The notes under the pieces are model-generated. The model was not told the origin of the DNA and did no database searches. It was given only the letters and a program-made list of their open reading frames with translations. DNA of 13,700 bases, taken from positions 1-13,700 of the forward strand of contig CAZEAN010000151.1 of the NCBI GenBank assembly GCA_964510225.1, written 5' to 3'. Of this stretch, positions 1 through 7,860 are shown piece after piece. The translations under genes and the position numbers were made by a program. The DNA is from CAZEAN01 sp964510225. GTDB taxonomy: Bacteria; Planctomycetota; Planctomycetia; Isosphaerales; Isosphaeraceae. Positions within the stretch are counted from its first letter, which is position 1; each line of letters begins with the position of its first letter.

Positions 1-395
1 ACGCTAAGCCGTTGTCGATCATTCGGAAGTCTAGCCTGGGTTTCGTCTTAGCTAGGCGTGTAGTGAGGATACTCTTGGGCCGCGGATTGTCGGCCGCCTG
101 TGTTCACACAAGTTGAAAATTGGGGGAGTTTACGTCTTTGGACTCTCGGCTTAGCGTACGATTTTGCCCGTTCCGAGGTTGGGTTTATTATAATAGCATG
201 TTTTGGAAATCGCCTCACTTTTTGTGGTCTCGACTTTTTTTACGGGTTTGGTTGGTGGGCTACGCCAGGAGTGTTGAGAGCAGAACGTTCTCGTGAATCG
301 ATCATGAGGCACCAGGTAGGAACGACGGACTCGATGGTCTGCGGGACTGGTCGCCACTGAATCATCAAATCAAACACTACTGAGCGTACAATTCC
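1..395. other. Non-coding upstream region, no convincing gene
   Basis: This stretch precedes the large + strand gene at 396. Open frames here are short, start at weak codons, overlap on both strands and resemble no family I know. The middle part (about 160-250) is T-rich, with a T7 run near 235-241, unlike the coding sequence that follows. The only motif I would defend is a possible -10 box at 189-194. It probably holds the promoter and a long 5' leader of the downstream gene. The upstream neighbour lies outside the window. Confidence 0.5.
164..194 (+). promoter_or_regulatory. Possible sigma-70-type promoter for the FG-GAP protein gene
   Basis: A perfect TATAAT lies at 189-194, in an AT-rich patch of otherwise GC-richer DNA. 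The best -35 candidate is TTGCCC at 164-169 (4 of 6 consensus positions), giving a rather long 19-bp spacer. Transcription would start near 201 and leave a leader of about 195 nt before the ATG at 396. This rests on motif matching alone, and planctomycete promoters are poorly characterised. Confidence 0.3.
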
Positions 396-3300
396 ATGAC
401 TAGAACTCGTCGTAGAGCGTCAGAGAACCTAGGCCAACGAGTAGGGACCGGCAATCCGCGAGGTCGTCGCTATCGGTCCGCGCTAGAATCTCTCGAGGAC
501 CGAACCCTGATGGCGTCATCGCCGATCGTCTTTGAGACGATCCAGGAGCCCGACCTCTTCAGGCCCAACGACGCCTGGACTCGTGAAGAAGCTCCACTGC
601 TGCCGCTTGCTTATGTGATGGAATCACGTGTGGAATTGGGGCTCTGGGGGGATGAAACGGAAGAAGAGGACATCATCCAGGTCGAACTTGAAGCGGACGA
701 TCTGCTTGTCGCTCGGCTCTCAGCACTCAGCCAAGGCCAACTTGTTCTTGAAGACCCCGATGGTGCGGTCCTGGCAACAACAGAGGGGGATATCAGCGCC
801 TCCGATCCACTTGAACTGATCGTGCCGATTGACGAGGACGGGACTTACTCAATCGTCGTCTCCGACCCAACCCGAGAATATGACCTCCCTGCGTTTGCTG
901 ATCTTCGGGTCCGTCGGTTTGGAGGCCAACACGAAGGGCTGATCAACAAGAGCTTGCTCAATGCCGAAACCGACGAGGGAATCTTCGTTACCGAAAACGA
1001 AAGGAGCCTCTCGATTGCAGGACCAGTTGGGATCGGGTTCGAACTGATCGCTGATTGGGAAATCGACACTGTCACACAAGAGGATGGGACCCCCGAGCGC
1101 CGGTTCCAGACGGAGGAGTCTGTCTTCCTTCGGACAGAAGCACTCGGCACTGCTCCCTTGGCAGTACCGCCGGGCCTAACCTTCTCCGTCTCCACCACCC
1201 CGACCGAATTTGGTGATCGGGTCGGCCTCTTGGAGAGCGTCGATTGGCTCCTCCCGCCCGCCTTAGAGGACTTCCTCAATCCAATCCGTGACGCCTTCGA
1301 CTTCGAACTCGATCTGCCCGTTGACCTCTCGCTTCCTCGATTCGCAACTGGTGTTGAACTAGGCCGAAGTGAGGCTCTTGAGTCGACTCAGGCTCCGGTA
1401 AACGACAACATCCCCTACCTCTTTTTCGAGCTCAACGCCGGGATCGGTTTGGAGTTTGGTGGGATCGAGCTGAGCTTCTCGATCGGAGCCGGACTCTCGG
1501 TGGTGCTGGACCCGGCCGACGTCTTCCTCTACATCGGTGGGCGTGCTGAGCCGAAGATCGGTCAGGTTGGGGGTGCAGGATCAGAGAAGGGGTATATTCC
1601 TTTCGAGCCCGCCACCACCCCTCGAGGTTATGAAGGAGATGGGGTCTTCGGCAACGTCTACATCCAGGGTGAGGTCGATCTCACCAAACTCATCGGATTC
1701 CCGCTCGGTGGTGACGTCGAACTAGTCGCAGACTTTGACGTTGATGATGACGGTCGGCTTTTTGGGGGCTTCTTTGACAATCCAAGCCGATTCGTCAGTG
1801 GAGGATTCGACAAGGAACTCTTTGGCGAGGATGAAGTCGAAGCACTGACCGACATTGCCTTCGGCCTCAACGGCGAACTCTCCGCCGGATTCGAATTCGG
1901 GAGTAGAGGCAACAACGGTGGTGGATCCAATGGCGACAGCCAAAACCTCTTCTCCCTCTCGGTACCCCTCGGTGAAGGGACCTTGATTTATGATCCTGCT
2001 GCGTTCGGCCTCTTCGTCCGAGCGGGCACGGTCAACCCGTTCGAAGATACGATCCTGGACTATATCGTCCCAACGACCCGCGTTGATGTGGATGGCTATA
2101 TTCGATTTAACGGTGAATTTGATGTTCGCTACGAATCAAATTATGAAATCTTTGGATATGACATTGCTGGCTTCCAAGTCATTATTCAGAACTTCCCCAA
2201 TAACCAGGATAACTCGGGAATCTTTGGGCGGGGTCGGGTCGAAATCCTCGGCTCGAGGTTTACGATCGGCGGAGCGATCCAGTCCGACGGCGATTTCCGG
2301 TTTTCAGCGTCGCTGGTCTCTTTGCCCTTGAGCGGACCGTTTGGCTTTACAACGGCGAACGTCCGAGGCAATCTCATCTTTAGAAACGATGATGGGAACG
2401 TCTCTTTCAAAGCCAACTTCTCCGCCGATGTCCGAACGGCGATCGAGAGTCGCGAATTTGGTGGTGGACTCCAGTTCAATCTCGACATCGGGAACGACGG
2501 TGATCTTCTGACTTACGACGGCAGTGTCAATGGGACCATCTTCTTCGGTAGAGATCTCGACAATCCCAGCGATACTTGGTTCCAAATTGACGCCGGGCTC
2601 CGAATCTACGCCGACCGCAACGAGTTTGGCCTGGAAATTGATCTACCAGCCCTGTCAGTGATCGAAGATGCGGTCGGGGGGTTCCTCAGCTTCTTTGGCT
2701 TCGCATCCCCTTCGATACCAGACCGAATCCGCGTCACCTTCCCTCGTGACACGGTAAGGCCGGAACCGATTAGTCCCCCAGCACCGCTGCCACCACCGAT
2801 GGAGCGGGTTGAACTCCGTCGAGAGTTGGAGAGTGATTTCGATGGTGATGGCCGGGCTGACCTCGGTCTCTATCATTTTGATCCCGATACTAATGAAGGT
2901 GTCTTTGAGATCCAGTTCGCCACCGGCGAAGCTGAGGTCAGGCGGCTCGACGGCCTCAACGAAAATGATATCCCACTCCCCGGCGACTTCGACGGTGACG
3001 GTCGGTCTGATATTGCAGTTGTCCAACCGTTGGCGCGGCTCGGCGGTAGTGAAATCCCAAACGCCAGTGTCTGGATCTACATTCAGTCCTCAAACGGACT
3101 CCGAGTTGAGGTTTCTTTCGGGGCGCCTGGAGTCCTCGATCGTCCCGCACCCGCCGACTTTGACGGCGATGGTGTCACCGACATTGCCACCTTCCGCGCC
3201 AACAGCGACGTCACTCCTGGTGCTGCGGAGTGGTTCATCCTTCCCTCGGGAACTGGTAAGGCGTTTAGCATCCCGTTTGGTGCCGGTGGTGGGTTCGACT

Positions 3301-4055
3301 TGCCCGCACCTTCAGATTTTGATGGTGACGGTCGCGCCGATATCGTGACGTTCCGACCGGTCAGTGATCTGGTCCCGGGTGCAGCCCAATGGTTCCTCCT
3401 CCCCTCAGGTCAAAACGACTCCACCTTCTCGGATGCCAGAGGTGCATTCCCGATCACTTTCGGTGCTGCAGGGAACGCAGATCAGCCGGTCGTTGGGGAC
3501 TACAATAATGATGGTCGCAGTGATATCGCTGCCTTCCGGTCAGACAGTGATCTCGCCCCTGGTCAATCACAGTGGTTTATCCTTCCCTCAAGTGGTGATT
3601 CGCCCGAATTCGGGTCGGGCTTTCCTGTGACCTTTGGCGTCGCGGGTGAAATTGCCTCTTTGGCAGACTACGATGGCGATGGGATTCCGGACTTTGGTGT
3701 CTTCGACCAAGTCGCAGGTGAGTGGCAAATCCTCGACTCGTCGACCGAAAGTGACCGCGGCGTGGACTTTGGTGCCTCGGGAAGCTCAGTGGTGCCGATT
3801 AATGCACCACTCTTCTTCAGACTGAAAGCAACCGGTAACCTCCCTGAGGATCCGAGTACTGCCAGCACTAATCGGGCTATGGATTCCTCAGGGATTGGCC
3901 TGGCAGTACCCCGCTCGATCGACAGTGTGGCTCTCTACCAAGCACAAGACTTTCTTGCATCCGATCCAGAGCACGAACTTGATCGTGAAAGTGATCCCAG
4001 TACCTTGTTTGACCTGGCAATCGAAGGTCTCGGCTTCAATCTTGATCAGATCTAG
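396..4055 (+). CDS. Large planctomycete extracellular protein with FG-GAP/VCBS-type calcium-binding repeats
   Basis: A 1219-residue protein, probably exported or surface-bound. The N-terminus is Arg-rich (residues 1-27) and leads into LESLEDRTLMA (about 30-40), the short motif typical of planctomycete extracellular proteins (Planc_extracel family); no classical hydrophobic signal peptide is visible. Residues about 85-165 resemble a bacterial pre-peptidase C-terminal (PPC) beta-sandwich. Residues about 190-790 are Gly/Asp/Phe-rich, look all-beta, and match no family I recognise. A Pro-rich linker (about 790-805) precedes six DxDxDGxxD-type repeats starting near residues 814, 863, 920, 973, 1034 and 1090, usually followed by W(F/Q)(I/L)LPSS-like strands: a calcium-binding FG-GAP/VCBS propeller. 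The ATG at 396 is chosen because the export motif follows at the usual distance; upstream there is no strong Shine-Dalgarno. It ends 15 bp before a hairpin terminator and converges on the kinase operon. Coding is certain; function is unknown (adhesion or matrix role is inference). Confidence 0.9.
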   Translation: MTRTRRRASENLGQRVGTGNPRGRRYRSALESLEDRTLMASSPIVFETIQEPDLFRPNDAWTREEAPLLPLAYVMESRVELGLWGDETEEEDIIQVELEADDLLVARLSALSQGQLVLEDPDGAVLATTEGDISASDPLELIVPIDEDGTYSIVVSDPTREYDLPAFADLRVRRFGGQHEGLINKSLLNAETDEGIFVTENERSLSIAGPVGIGFELIADWEIDTVTQEDGTPERRFQTEESVFLRTEALGTAPLAVPPGLTFSVSTTPTEFGDRVGLLESVDWLLPPALEDFLNPIRDAFDFELDLPVDLSLPRFATGVELGRSEALESTQAPVNDNIPYLFFELNAGIGLEFGGIELSFSIGAGLSVVLDPADVFLYIGGRAEPKIGQVGGAGSEKGYIPFEPATTPRGYEGDGVFGNVYIQGEVDLTKLIGFPLGGDVELVADFDVDDDGRLFGGFFDNPSRFVSGGFDKELFGEDEVEALTDIAFGLNGELSAGFEFGSRGNNGGGSNGDSQNLFSLSVPLGEGTLIYDPAAFGLFVRAGTVNPFEDTILDYIVPTTRVDVDGYIRFNGEFDVRYESNYEIFGYDIAGFQVIIQNFPNNQDNSGIFGRGRVEILGSRFTIGGAIQSDGDFRFSASLVSLPLSGPFGFTTANVRGNLIFRNDDGNVSFKANFSADVRTAIESREFGGGLQFNLDIGNDGDLLTYDGSVNGTIFFGRDLDNPSDTWFQIDAGLRIYADRNEFGLEIDLPALSVIEDAVGGFLSFFGFASPSIPDRIRVTFPRDTVRPEPISPPAPLPPPMERVELRRELESDFDGDGRADLGLYHFDPDTNEGVFEIQFATGEAEVRRLDGLNENDIPLPGDFDGDGRSDIAVVQPLARLGGSEIPNASVWIYIQSSNGLRVEVSFGAPGVLDRPAPADFDGDGVTDIATFRANSDVTPGAAEWFILPSGTGKAFSIPFGAGGGFDLPAPSDFDGDGRADIVTFRPVSDLVPGAAQWFLLPSGQNDSTFSDARGAFPITFGAAGNADQPVVGDYNNDGRSDIAAFRSDSDLAPGQSQWFILPSSGDSPEFGSGFPVTFGVAGEIASLADYDGDGIPDFGVFDQVAGEWQILDSSTESDRGVDFGASGSSVVPINAPLFFRLKATGNLPEDPSTASTNRAMDSSGIGLAVPRSIDSVALYQAQDFLASDPEHELDRESDPSTLFDLAIEGLGFNLDQI
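2835..3760 (+). repeat. Six FG-GAP/VCBS-like coding repeats
   Basis: Within the large + strand gene, the nucleotide pattern encoding (S/G/A)D(F/Y)(D/N)xDGxxD recurs six times, near 2835, 2985, 3154, 3313, 3496 and 3666, at spacings of about 150-185 bp. Units three to five are closest to each other: each continues with a TFR or AFR strand, then S-D-(V/L)-x-PG-(A/Q) and a W-F-(I/L)-LPS strand. Asp residues at alternating positions are those expected to bind calcium in integrin-alpha-like propeller blades. The first, second and sixth units are more diverged. Confidence 0.8.
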
Positions 4056-4069
4056 AAAGCGCTTGGACC

Positions 4070-4103
4070 GATCTCTGTCCGTATCAAGGAGCGGACAGAG
4101 ATC
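4070..4103. terminator. 12-bp perfect hairpin between converging genes
   Basis: GATCTCTGTCCG (4070-4081) pairs perfectly with CGGACAGAGATC (4092-4103) around a 10-base loop. It begins 15 bp after the stop of the FG-GAP gene and is followed by T-rich DNA (ATGTCATTTATTGATTATTG) rather than a clean T-run. It probably ends + strand transcription. Before the IS66 insertion it also lay about 8 bp beyond the kinase stop, so it may have served both converging genes. The IS now puts about 1 kb between it and the kinase gene. Confidence 0.7.
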
Positions 4104-4114
4104 ATGTCATTTAT

Positions 4115-4122
4115 TGATTATT
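4115..4122. repeat. Target-site duplication of the left IS66 copy, 5' side
   Basis: TGATTATT sits directly before the GTAA end of the element and is repeated exactly at 5126-5133, directly after the opposite end. Eight base pairs is the duplication length known for the IS66 family. Confidence 0.93.
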
Positions 4123-4144
4123 GTAAGCCTTCAGCCGAATGCAG
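4123..4144 (+). repeat. IS66 left terminal inverted repeat
   Basis: Begins GTAAGC and matches the opposite end (5104-5125, complement) at 18 of 22 positions, with mismatches at positions 7, 8, 17 and 19. The identical sequence opens the second copy at 13521. Confidence 0.88.
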
Positions 4145-4184
4145 TGGGCTTGCGTCGCGATGCCGGTCCGTTTCCACTGGGATC

Positions 4185-5117
4185 ATGACGACTTCGAGCG
4201 TGGAGACCCTTGACGCCGGATCGCTTCAGGCCTTGCTCGGTGCGCAATTGACCGCCGAGCAAGCGACCCTGATCTTGGAGCAGGGCAAGGATGCGGTCGT
4301 CTTCGCCCTGCTAAACCTGGCCAAGCAACTGGCCGAGACGCAGACGACGCCGTCGGCTGCACTACCTGCTGGGGACTACCCTGGCCCAGATCATCGACGT
4401 CTTCAACTTCCACCTCCAGTTCAAGCTGTCTACTGGCGGCCTGATCCAGATGTGGCGGCGGTTACGGGAGATCCTCCTGGCCTGGTATCTGGAGATCCGG
4501 GACCAGGCCCTGCGAAGCGCCGTGCTGCATGCCGACGAAACCGCTTGGCGGGTCAACGGGGCGACCCACTGGTTGTGGTGCTTCGCGTCGAAGAACGTCA
4601 CCTATTACATGATCGACCGGCGACGCGGCAGCCCGGCCTTGAAGCGGTTCTTCGAGGCCGAGTTCGTCGGGGTGTTGGTGACCGACTTCTGGGTGCCTAC
4701 AACGCGCAAGCGATGAAAGGAGCTGTCGGCGGGGTCGTTCGCCTCGCGACGGCGGCGCCTGGACGTGCGGTTGAGCGAACTGCTGGCGCGGCCGTGGGAG
4801 CAACACCACGCGTGCCGGCTGGTGAAATGCCTGCGGCGCCATGCCTCGGAGTTGTTCACGTCCTGGACCATGACGAGGTACCGTTCGACAACAACCACGG
4901 CGAGGGGCAGATCCGACCGGCGGTGATCGCGAGGAAGAACAGCTACGCCAACGGCAGCGAGGACGGTGCCGAGACCCAAGCCATCTTGATGAGCGTCTTC
5001 CGGACGCTGTAGCAGCGCGGTCAGAATCCCGTCTCCACCGTCACCGAGACTGTTCGCGCCTACCTTCGGTCCGGTCAATTGCCGTCACTGCCAGAACCGA
5101 TCGCTGAAGTCGGCTGA
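4185..5117 (+). pseudogene. tnpC: IS66-family transposase (tnpC type), broken by deletions, frameshifts and stops
   Basis: DDE transposase remnant, pieced together across two frames. Residues from the ATG at 4185 (MTTSSVETLDAGSLQALL) match the N-terminus of the second copy. Near 4344 the frame changes and the N-terminal middle (linker and zinc-binding part in intact relatives) is missing. From about 4345 the core reads on (LAQIIDVFNFHLQFKLS, then LHADETAW, VTDFW). A G lost from the run at 4691-4693 shifts the frame to GAYNA; about 40-50 residues are then missing; a TGA at 4714-4716 precedes KELSAGSFASRRRRLDVRL; a T lost at 4860/4861 shifts again to LDHDEVPFDNNH; a TAG at 5010-5012 interrupts VFRTL before the ancestral end at the TGA of 5115-5117. 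The catalytic D (4534-4536), D (4684-4686) and E (4902-4904) codons all survive, but no intact protein can be made. Intact relatives are about 500 residues long. Confidence 0.92.
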
Positions 5118-5125
5118 TAGCTTAC
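5104..5125 (-). repeat. IS66 right terminal inverted repeat
   Basis: Ends CTTAC on the + strand, the complement of the GTAAG at 4123. It contains the ancestral tnpC stop (TGA 5115-5117). Its outermost four bases also supply, on the minus strand, the last base of the final codon and the TAA stop of the kinase gene. Confidence 0.88.
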
Positions 5126-7860
5126 TGATTATTTAAATCAGCATTTAGTCGCTCGACCATCTCAATATACTGTGGATGGGTTCGAATTGAGTCGAGATCG
5201 TGATCACCCTCGATAATCCCGACATTGATGTAACCAGAGTCGACGGCCTCGCGGAGGATCGCCACCGCACGATCAGCGAAGAGTGCAGCAGAATCGGGCT
5301 CGGCCACGCTAGCACAGAGGGAGAAGTTACAGGCGAGGTTGTACTTGTCGTTCGGCGAGAGTTGACTGATCGATTCCAAAATCTCGGCGGCCTGTTCAAA
5401 TCCCTGAAGGGCAGCTTGATCATGGCCACGGGCCTGCTCAAGTCGCCCGATGTTGTTGTGGCTTTTCGAGAGGTTCACCCGATAGATCGAGACCTCGGGA
5501 TGCTCGCGAACGAGTGCCACTTCGAGTTCCCGGGCGTGCGAGGTCGAGGTCATTGCCGCATCAAACTCGCCGTCGGCACGTTGAAGGTCGGAGAGCATGT
5601 TCAGTGCAATGCCGTAGCCGACCCGATAATCAACTACCGAGGCATATTCTTGACTTAACCGATCAAGGAACGCAACTGCCTGTTCGATAACACTCCGGGC
5701 TTCCTCCGATCGACCCGTGACCCGATACATCAGCCCCAGGTTTGATAGGCAGGAAGCCTCTTTGTAGACGTACTCGGGAACGCTTGGTCGAGCTTCCCGG
5801 ACCTCCGCGAACAATTTAGCAGCTTCCTCCTGGCGAAGAACCCCTTGATCTGGGTTCAGTCCATAGAAAAACTCCAGGACGGCGAGTTCCTGAAGCCTCT
5901 GCGCTAACTCGAATCGAAGCACCCGGTCATCGGGTTCGAGAGCAATCAAGCGCTCACCGATTGTAATGCCACGCTCCAAGATTGACGCAGCTTCCTCGGA
6001 CCGCCCGAGTTGACTCAGAAGGATCCCGTAATTTGTCAGGGAATTGCCCAGTCGCCGTCGTGGATCGATCGAATTCGGATGGTCGTCAATCAACCTTTCT
6101 TGGAGTGCGATTGCCTCCTGAAAGCACTGCTCTGCGGCGGTTGACTCCCCTTCGATGCGATTTAGATTCAAACCAAGGTCGTTAAGTGTGATCGAGAGCA
6201 GGAGTCGCGACTTGGATGATACATCCGAGGCCGGGACTGTTCGGATGATCGAGCGGAGGAGTGCAATCGCCTCAAGATTATGGTCGGCGGCATCGCTTCT
6301 TGATCCAATCAGCTCGTTGATTAAGGCAAGGCGACGATGGGCCTCAACGAGTTCGGTACGCAGCTCAGGGTCATCACTACGCTGCTCCACAAAGTCGAGG
6401 TAGTAGGGCAGCGATGCTTCATAGATTCGCTTACGGACCGGCTGCATGTAAGGGAGGTTTAGCAACTCGTTCTCGGCGACCTCGGTCATCACTTCATCGA
6501 CGGCCCGGACCGATTGCAAAAAGCTCCGCTCTGCCCGATCACGTGCCTCAAACGCTCGAACCATCCCGATTGTTGTCCCCGTGATCCCACCGACCAGCGT
6601 CACTATGAGCAAGATAGCGGCCGCGACCCCGAGTCGATGGCGGAAGACAAACTTACGGAGCCTGTAGCCAGTCGCGTCTTTCCGAGCGACGATCGGCAAC
6701 CCATCAAGGTACCGGCGAATGTCATCAGCTAGTGCATCGACGGTGGCGTATCGTCGCGATGGTTCTTTCCGGAGCGCATTTAAGACGATCGTGTCCAAGT
6801 CACCCGAAAGCCGTCGTTTCATTTTCGAGATCGTGGATGATCGGGCGGCGGCGACTTCAGTCGGATCATCCTCTTTCTCAGCGCTTTTTCGACCGACGAC
6901 CGCGCTCGGTGGTTCGGGATCCTCCTCAAGAACCTGGCGCTCAATCGCCGAGTAGGACTGCCCTGTCGTCTGGTACGGGGATTGCCCCGTCAACAATTCA
7001 TACAGCACAACACCCAGAGAATAGACATCCGTCGCAGTCGTCGGCGGTTCACCACGGAACTGCTCGGGGCTTCCGTAGGTAGGAGTCAGCACGCGACCGG
7101 CAGTTCCGGTGAGTGAAAAGACACCTTCCAGGCCGGATTCAGAATCGAGCAACTTGGCAATGCCGAAGTCGATCAGCTTGGGAACCCCTTCCTTGGTGAC
7201 CAAAATGTTCGAGGGCTTCAGGTCCCGATGGATCACCGCATGGCGGTGCGCAAACGAGAGTGCGTCGCAAATAACGAGTAACAGCTTCAGCCTGGCCTCG
7301 ATGTCTAACCGTTGGGAATTGCAATGCACATCGATCCGGTCACCATCAACGAACTCCATGACAAAATACAGATGCCCATCCTGAGCTGAGGCATCGAGAA
7401 GCCTCGCGATGTTCGGGTGGACACCGAGCGTTGCCTGGATCTGAATCTCGTTCCGGAATCGGGCGGCAACTTGATTGTCGGCGACCATCCGTGCGAGGAA
7501 CTTGATGGCGACCTCTTCCCGGTACCCTTCAACCCGCTCAGCGAGATAGACCCGCCCCATTCCCCCGACTCCGAGGCATCGACCAAGTTCATAAGGACCG
7601 AGCCGGGAACCCAAGTCTTGATCCGTCAGGAGCCCTCCTTCGATTTCGTTGGCAAGCTCTGCATTGAGAATTGGTGATTCCTGCTCAAGAAACCGGTGCC
7701 TTGAAGCAGTTTCGTCGGAGGCAAGCAGTTCTTCGACCTCTTGCCGGAGCGAGGGATCACCTTTCGACGCCTGGTCCAGAAAGGCCGCCCGCTGATCGGT
7801 GGGCCGTTCGAGTGCTTCGGCGAAAAGTGCGTTGATCCGTTCCCAGCGTGCTGGATCCAT
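5122..7860 (-). CDS. Membrane Ser/Thr protein kinase of the PknB type with C-terminal TPR-like repeats
   Basis: A 912-residue kinase, probably controlling the sigma factor encoded just upstream. An N-terminal helical segment (1-55, starting MDPARWERINALF) is common in this bacterial group. The kinase domain spans about 88-385: Gly loop LGVGGMGRV (96-104), ATP-binding Lys120 in VAIK, Glu138 for the salt bridge, HRDLKPSN (211-218, catalytic Asp213), DFG (231-233) and GSPE (263-266). All key residues are present, so it should be active. One transmembrane helix (about 410-433) places the kinase in the cytoplasm and the roughly 475-residue TPR-like part (about 480-880) on the other side of the membrane. 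The ATG overlaps the sigma factor stop (TAATG), implying coupled translation. The C-terminus (DLDSIRTHPQYIEMVERL) matches the usual family ending, so the gene is complete although its stop comes from the IS66 end. The ligand is unknown. Confidence 0.93.
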   Translation of the reverse strand: MDPARWERINALFAEALERPTDQRAAFLDQASKGDPSLRQEVEELLASDETASRHRFLEQESPILNAELANEIEGGLLTDQDLGSRLGPYELGRCLGVGGMGRVYLAERVEGYREEVAIKFLARMVADNQVAARFRNEIQIQATLGVHPNIARLLDASAQDGHLYFVMEFVDGDRIDVHCNSQRLDIEARLKLLLVICDALSFAHRHAVIHRDLKPSNILVTKEGVPKLIDFGIAKLLDSESGLEGVFSLTGTAGRVLTPTYGSPEQFRGEPPTTATDVYSLGVVLYELLTGQSPYQTTGQSYSAIERQVLEEDPEPPSAVVGRKSAEKEDDPTEVAAARSSTISKMKRRLSGDLDTIVLNALRKEPSRRYATVDALADDIRRYLDGLPIVARKDATGYRLRKFVFRHRLGVAAAILLIVTLVGGITGTTIGMVRAFEARDRAERSFLQSVRAVDEVMTEVAENELLNLPYMQPVRKRIYEASLPYYLDFVEQRSDDPELRTELVEAHRRLALINELIGSRSDAADHNLEAIALLRSIIRTVPASDVSSKSRLLLSITLNDLGLNLNRIEGESTAAEQCFQEAIALQERLIDDHPNSIDPRRRLGNSLTNYGILLSQLGRSEEAASILERGITIGERLIALEPDDRVLRFELAQRLQELAVLEFFYGLNPDQGVLRQEEAAKLFAEVREARPSVPEYVYKEASCLSNLGLMYRVTGRSEEARSVIEQAVAFLDRLSQEYASVVDYRVGYGIALNMLSDLQRADGEFDAAMTSTSHARELEVALVREHPEVSIYRVNLSKSHNNIGRLEQARGHDQAALQGFEQAAEILESISQLSPNDKYNLACNFSLCASVAEPDSAALFADRAVAILREAVDSGYINVGIIEGDHDLDSIRTHPQYIEMVERLNADLNNQ
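5126..5133. repeat. Target-site duplication of the left IS66 copy, 3' side
   Basis: TGATTATT, identical to 4115-4122. On the minus strand it encodes the two Asn codons and the first two bases of the final Gln codon of the kinase. Confidence 0.93.

Larger units (their letters stand above)
4123..5125 (+). mobile_element. Decayed IS66-family insertion sequence, left copy (1003 bp)
   Basis: Both ends are defined from the sequence. The left end reads GTAAGCCTTCAGCCGA and the right end, read inward on the minus strand, GTAAGCTATCAGCCGA; 18 of the first 22 positions agree. GTAA termini and an 8-bp duplication (TGATTATT on both sides) are hallmarks of IS66. Only 62 bp separate the left end from the transposase start, which leaves no room for tnpA and tnpB, so this is probably the tnpC-only (ISBst12-like) type. 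At 1003 bp it is much shorter than an intact element of that type, because its transposase gene carries internal deletions. The IS lies 19 bp beyond a terminator hairpin and abuts the kinase stop. A related copy in the same orientation starts at 13521. Confidence 0.93.

Noticed and set aside
100..360. 86-codon + open frame before the large gene
   Set aside because: It begins at GTG, resembles no known family, spans the possible promoter and is matched by an open frame on the opposite strand; most likely chance.
4104..4184. Upstream ATG at 4104 as the transposase start
   Set aside because: It lies outside the IS boundary (4123) and is not shared with the second copy; the ATG at 4185 is conserved as 13583.
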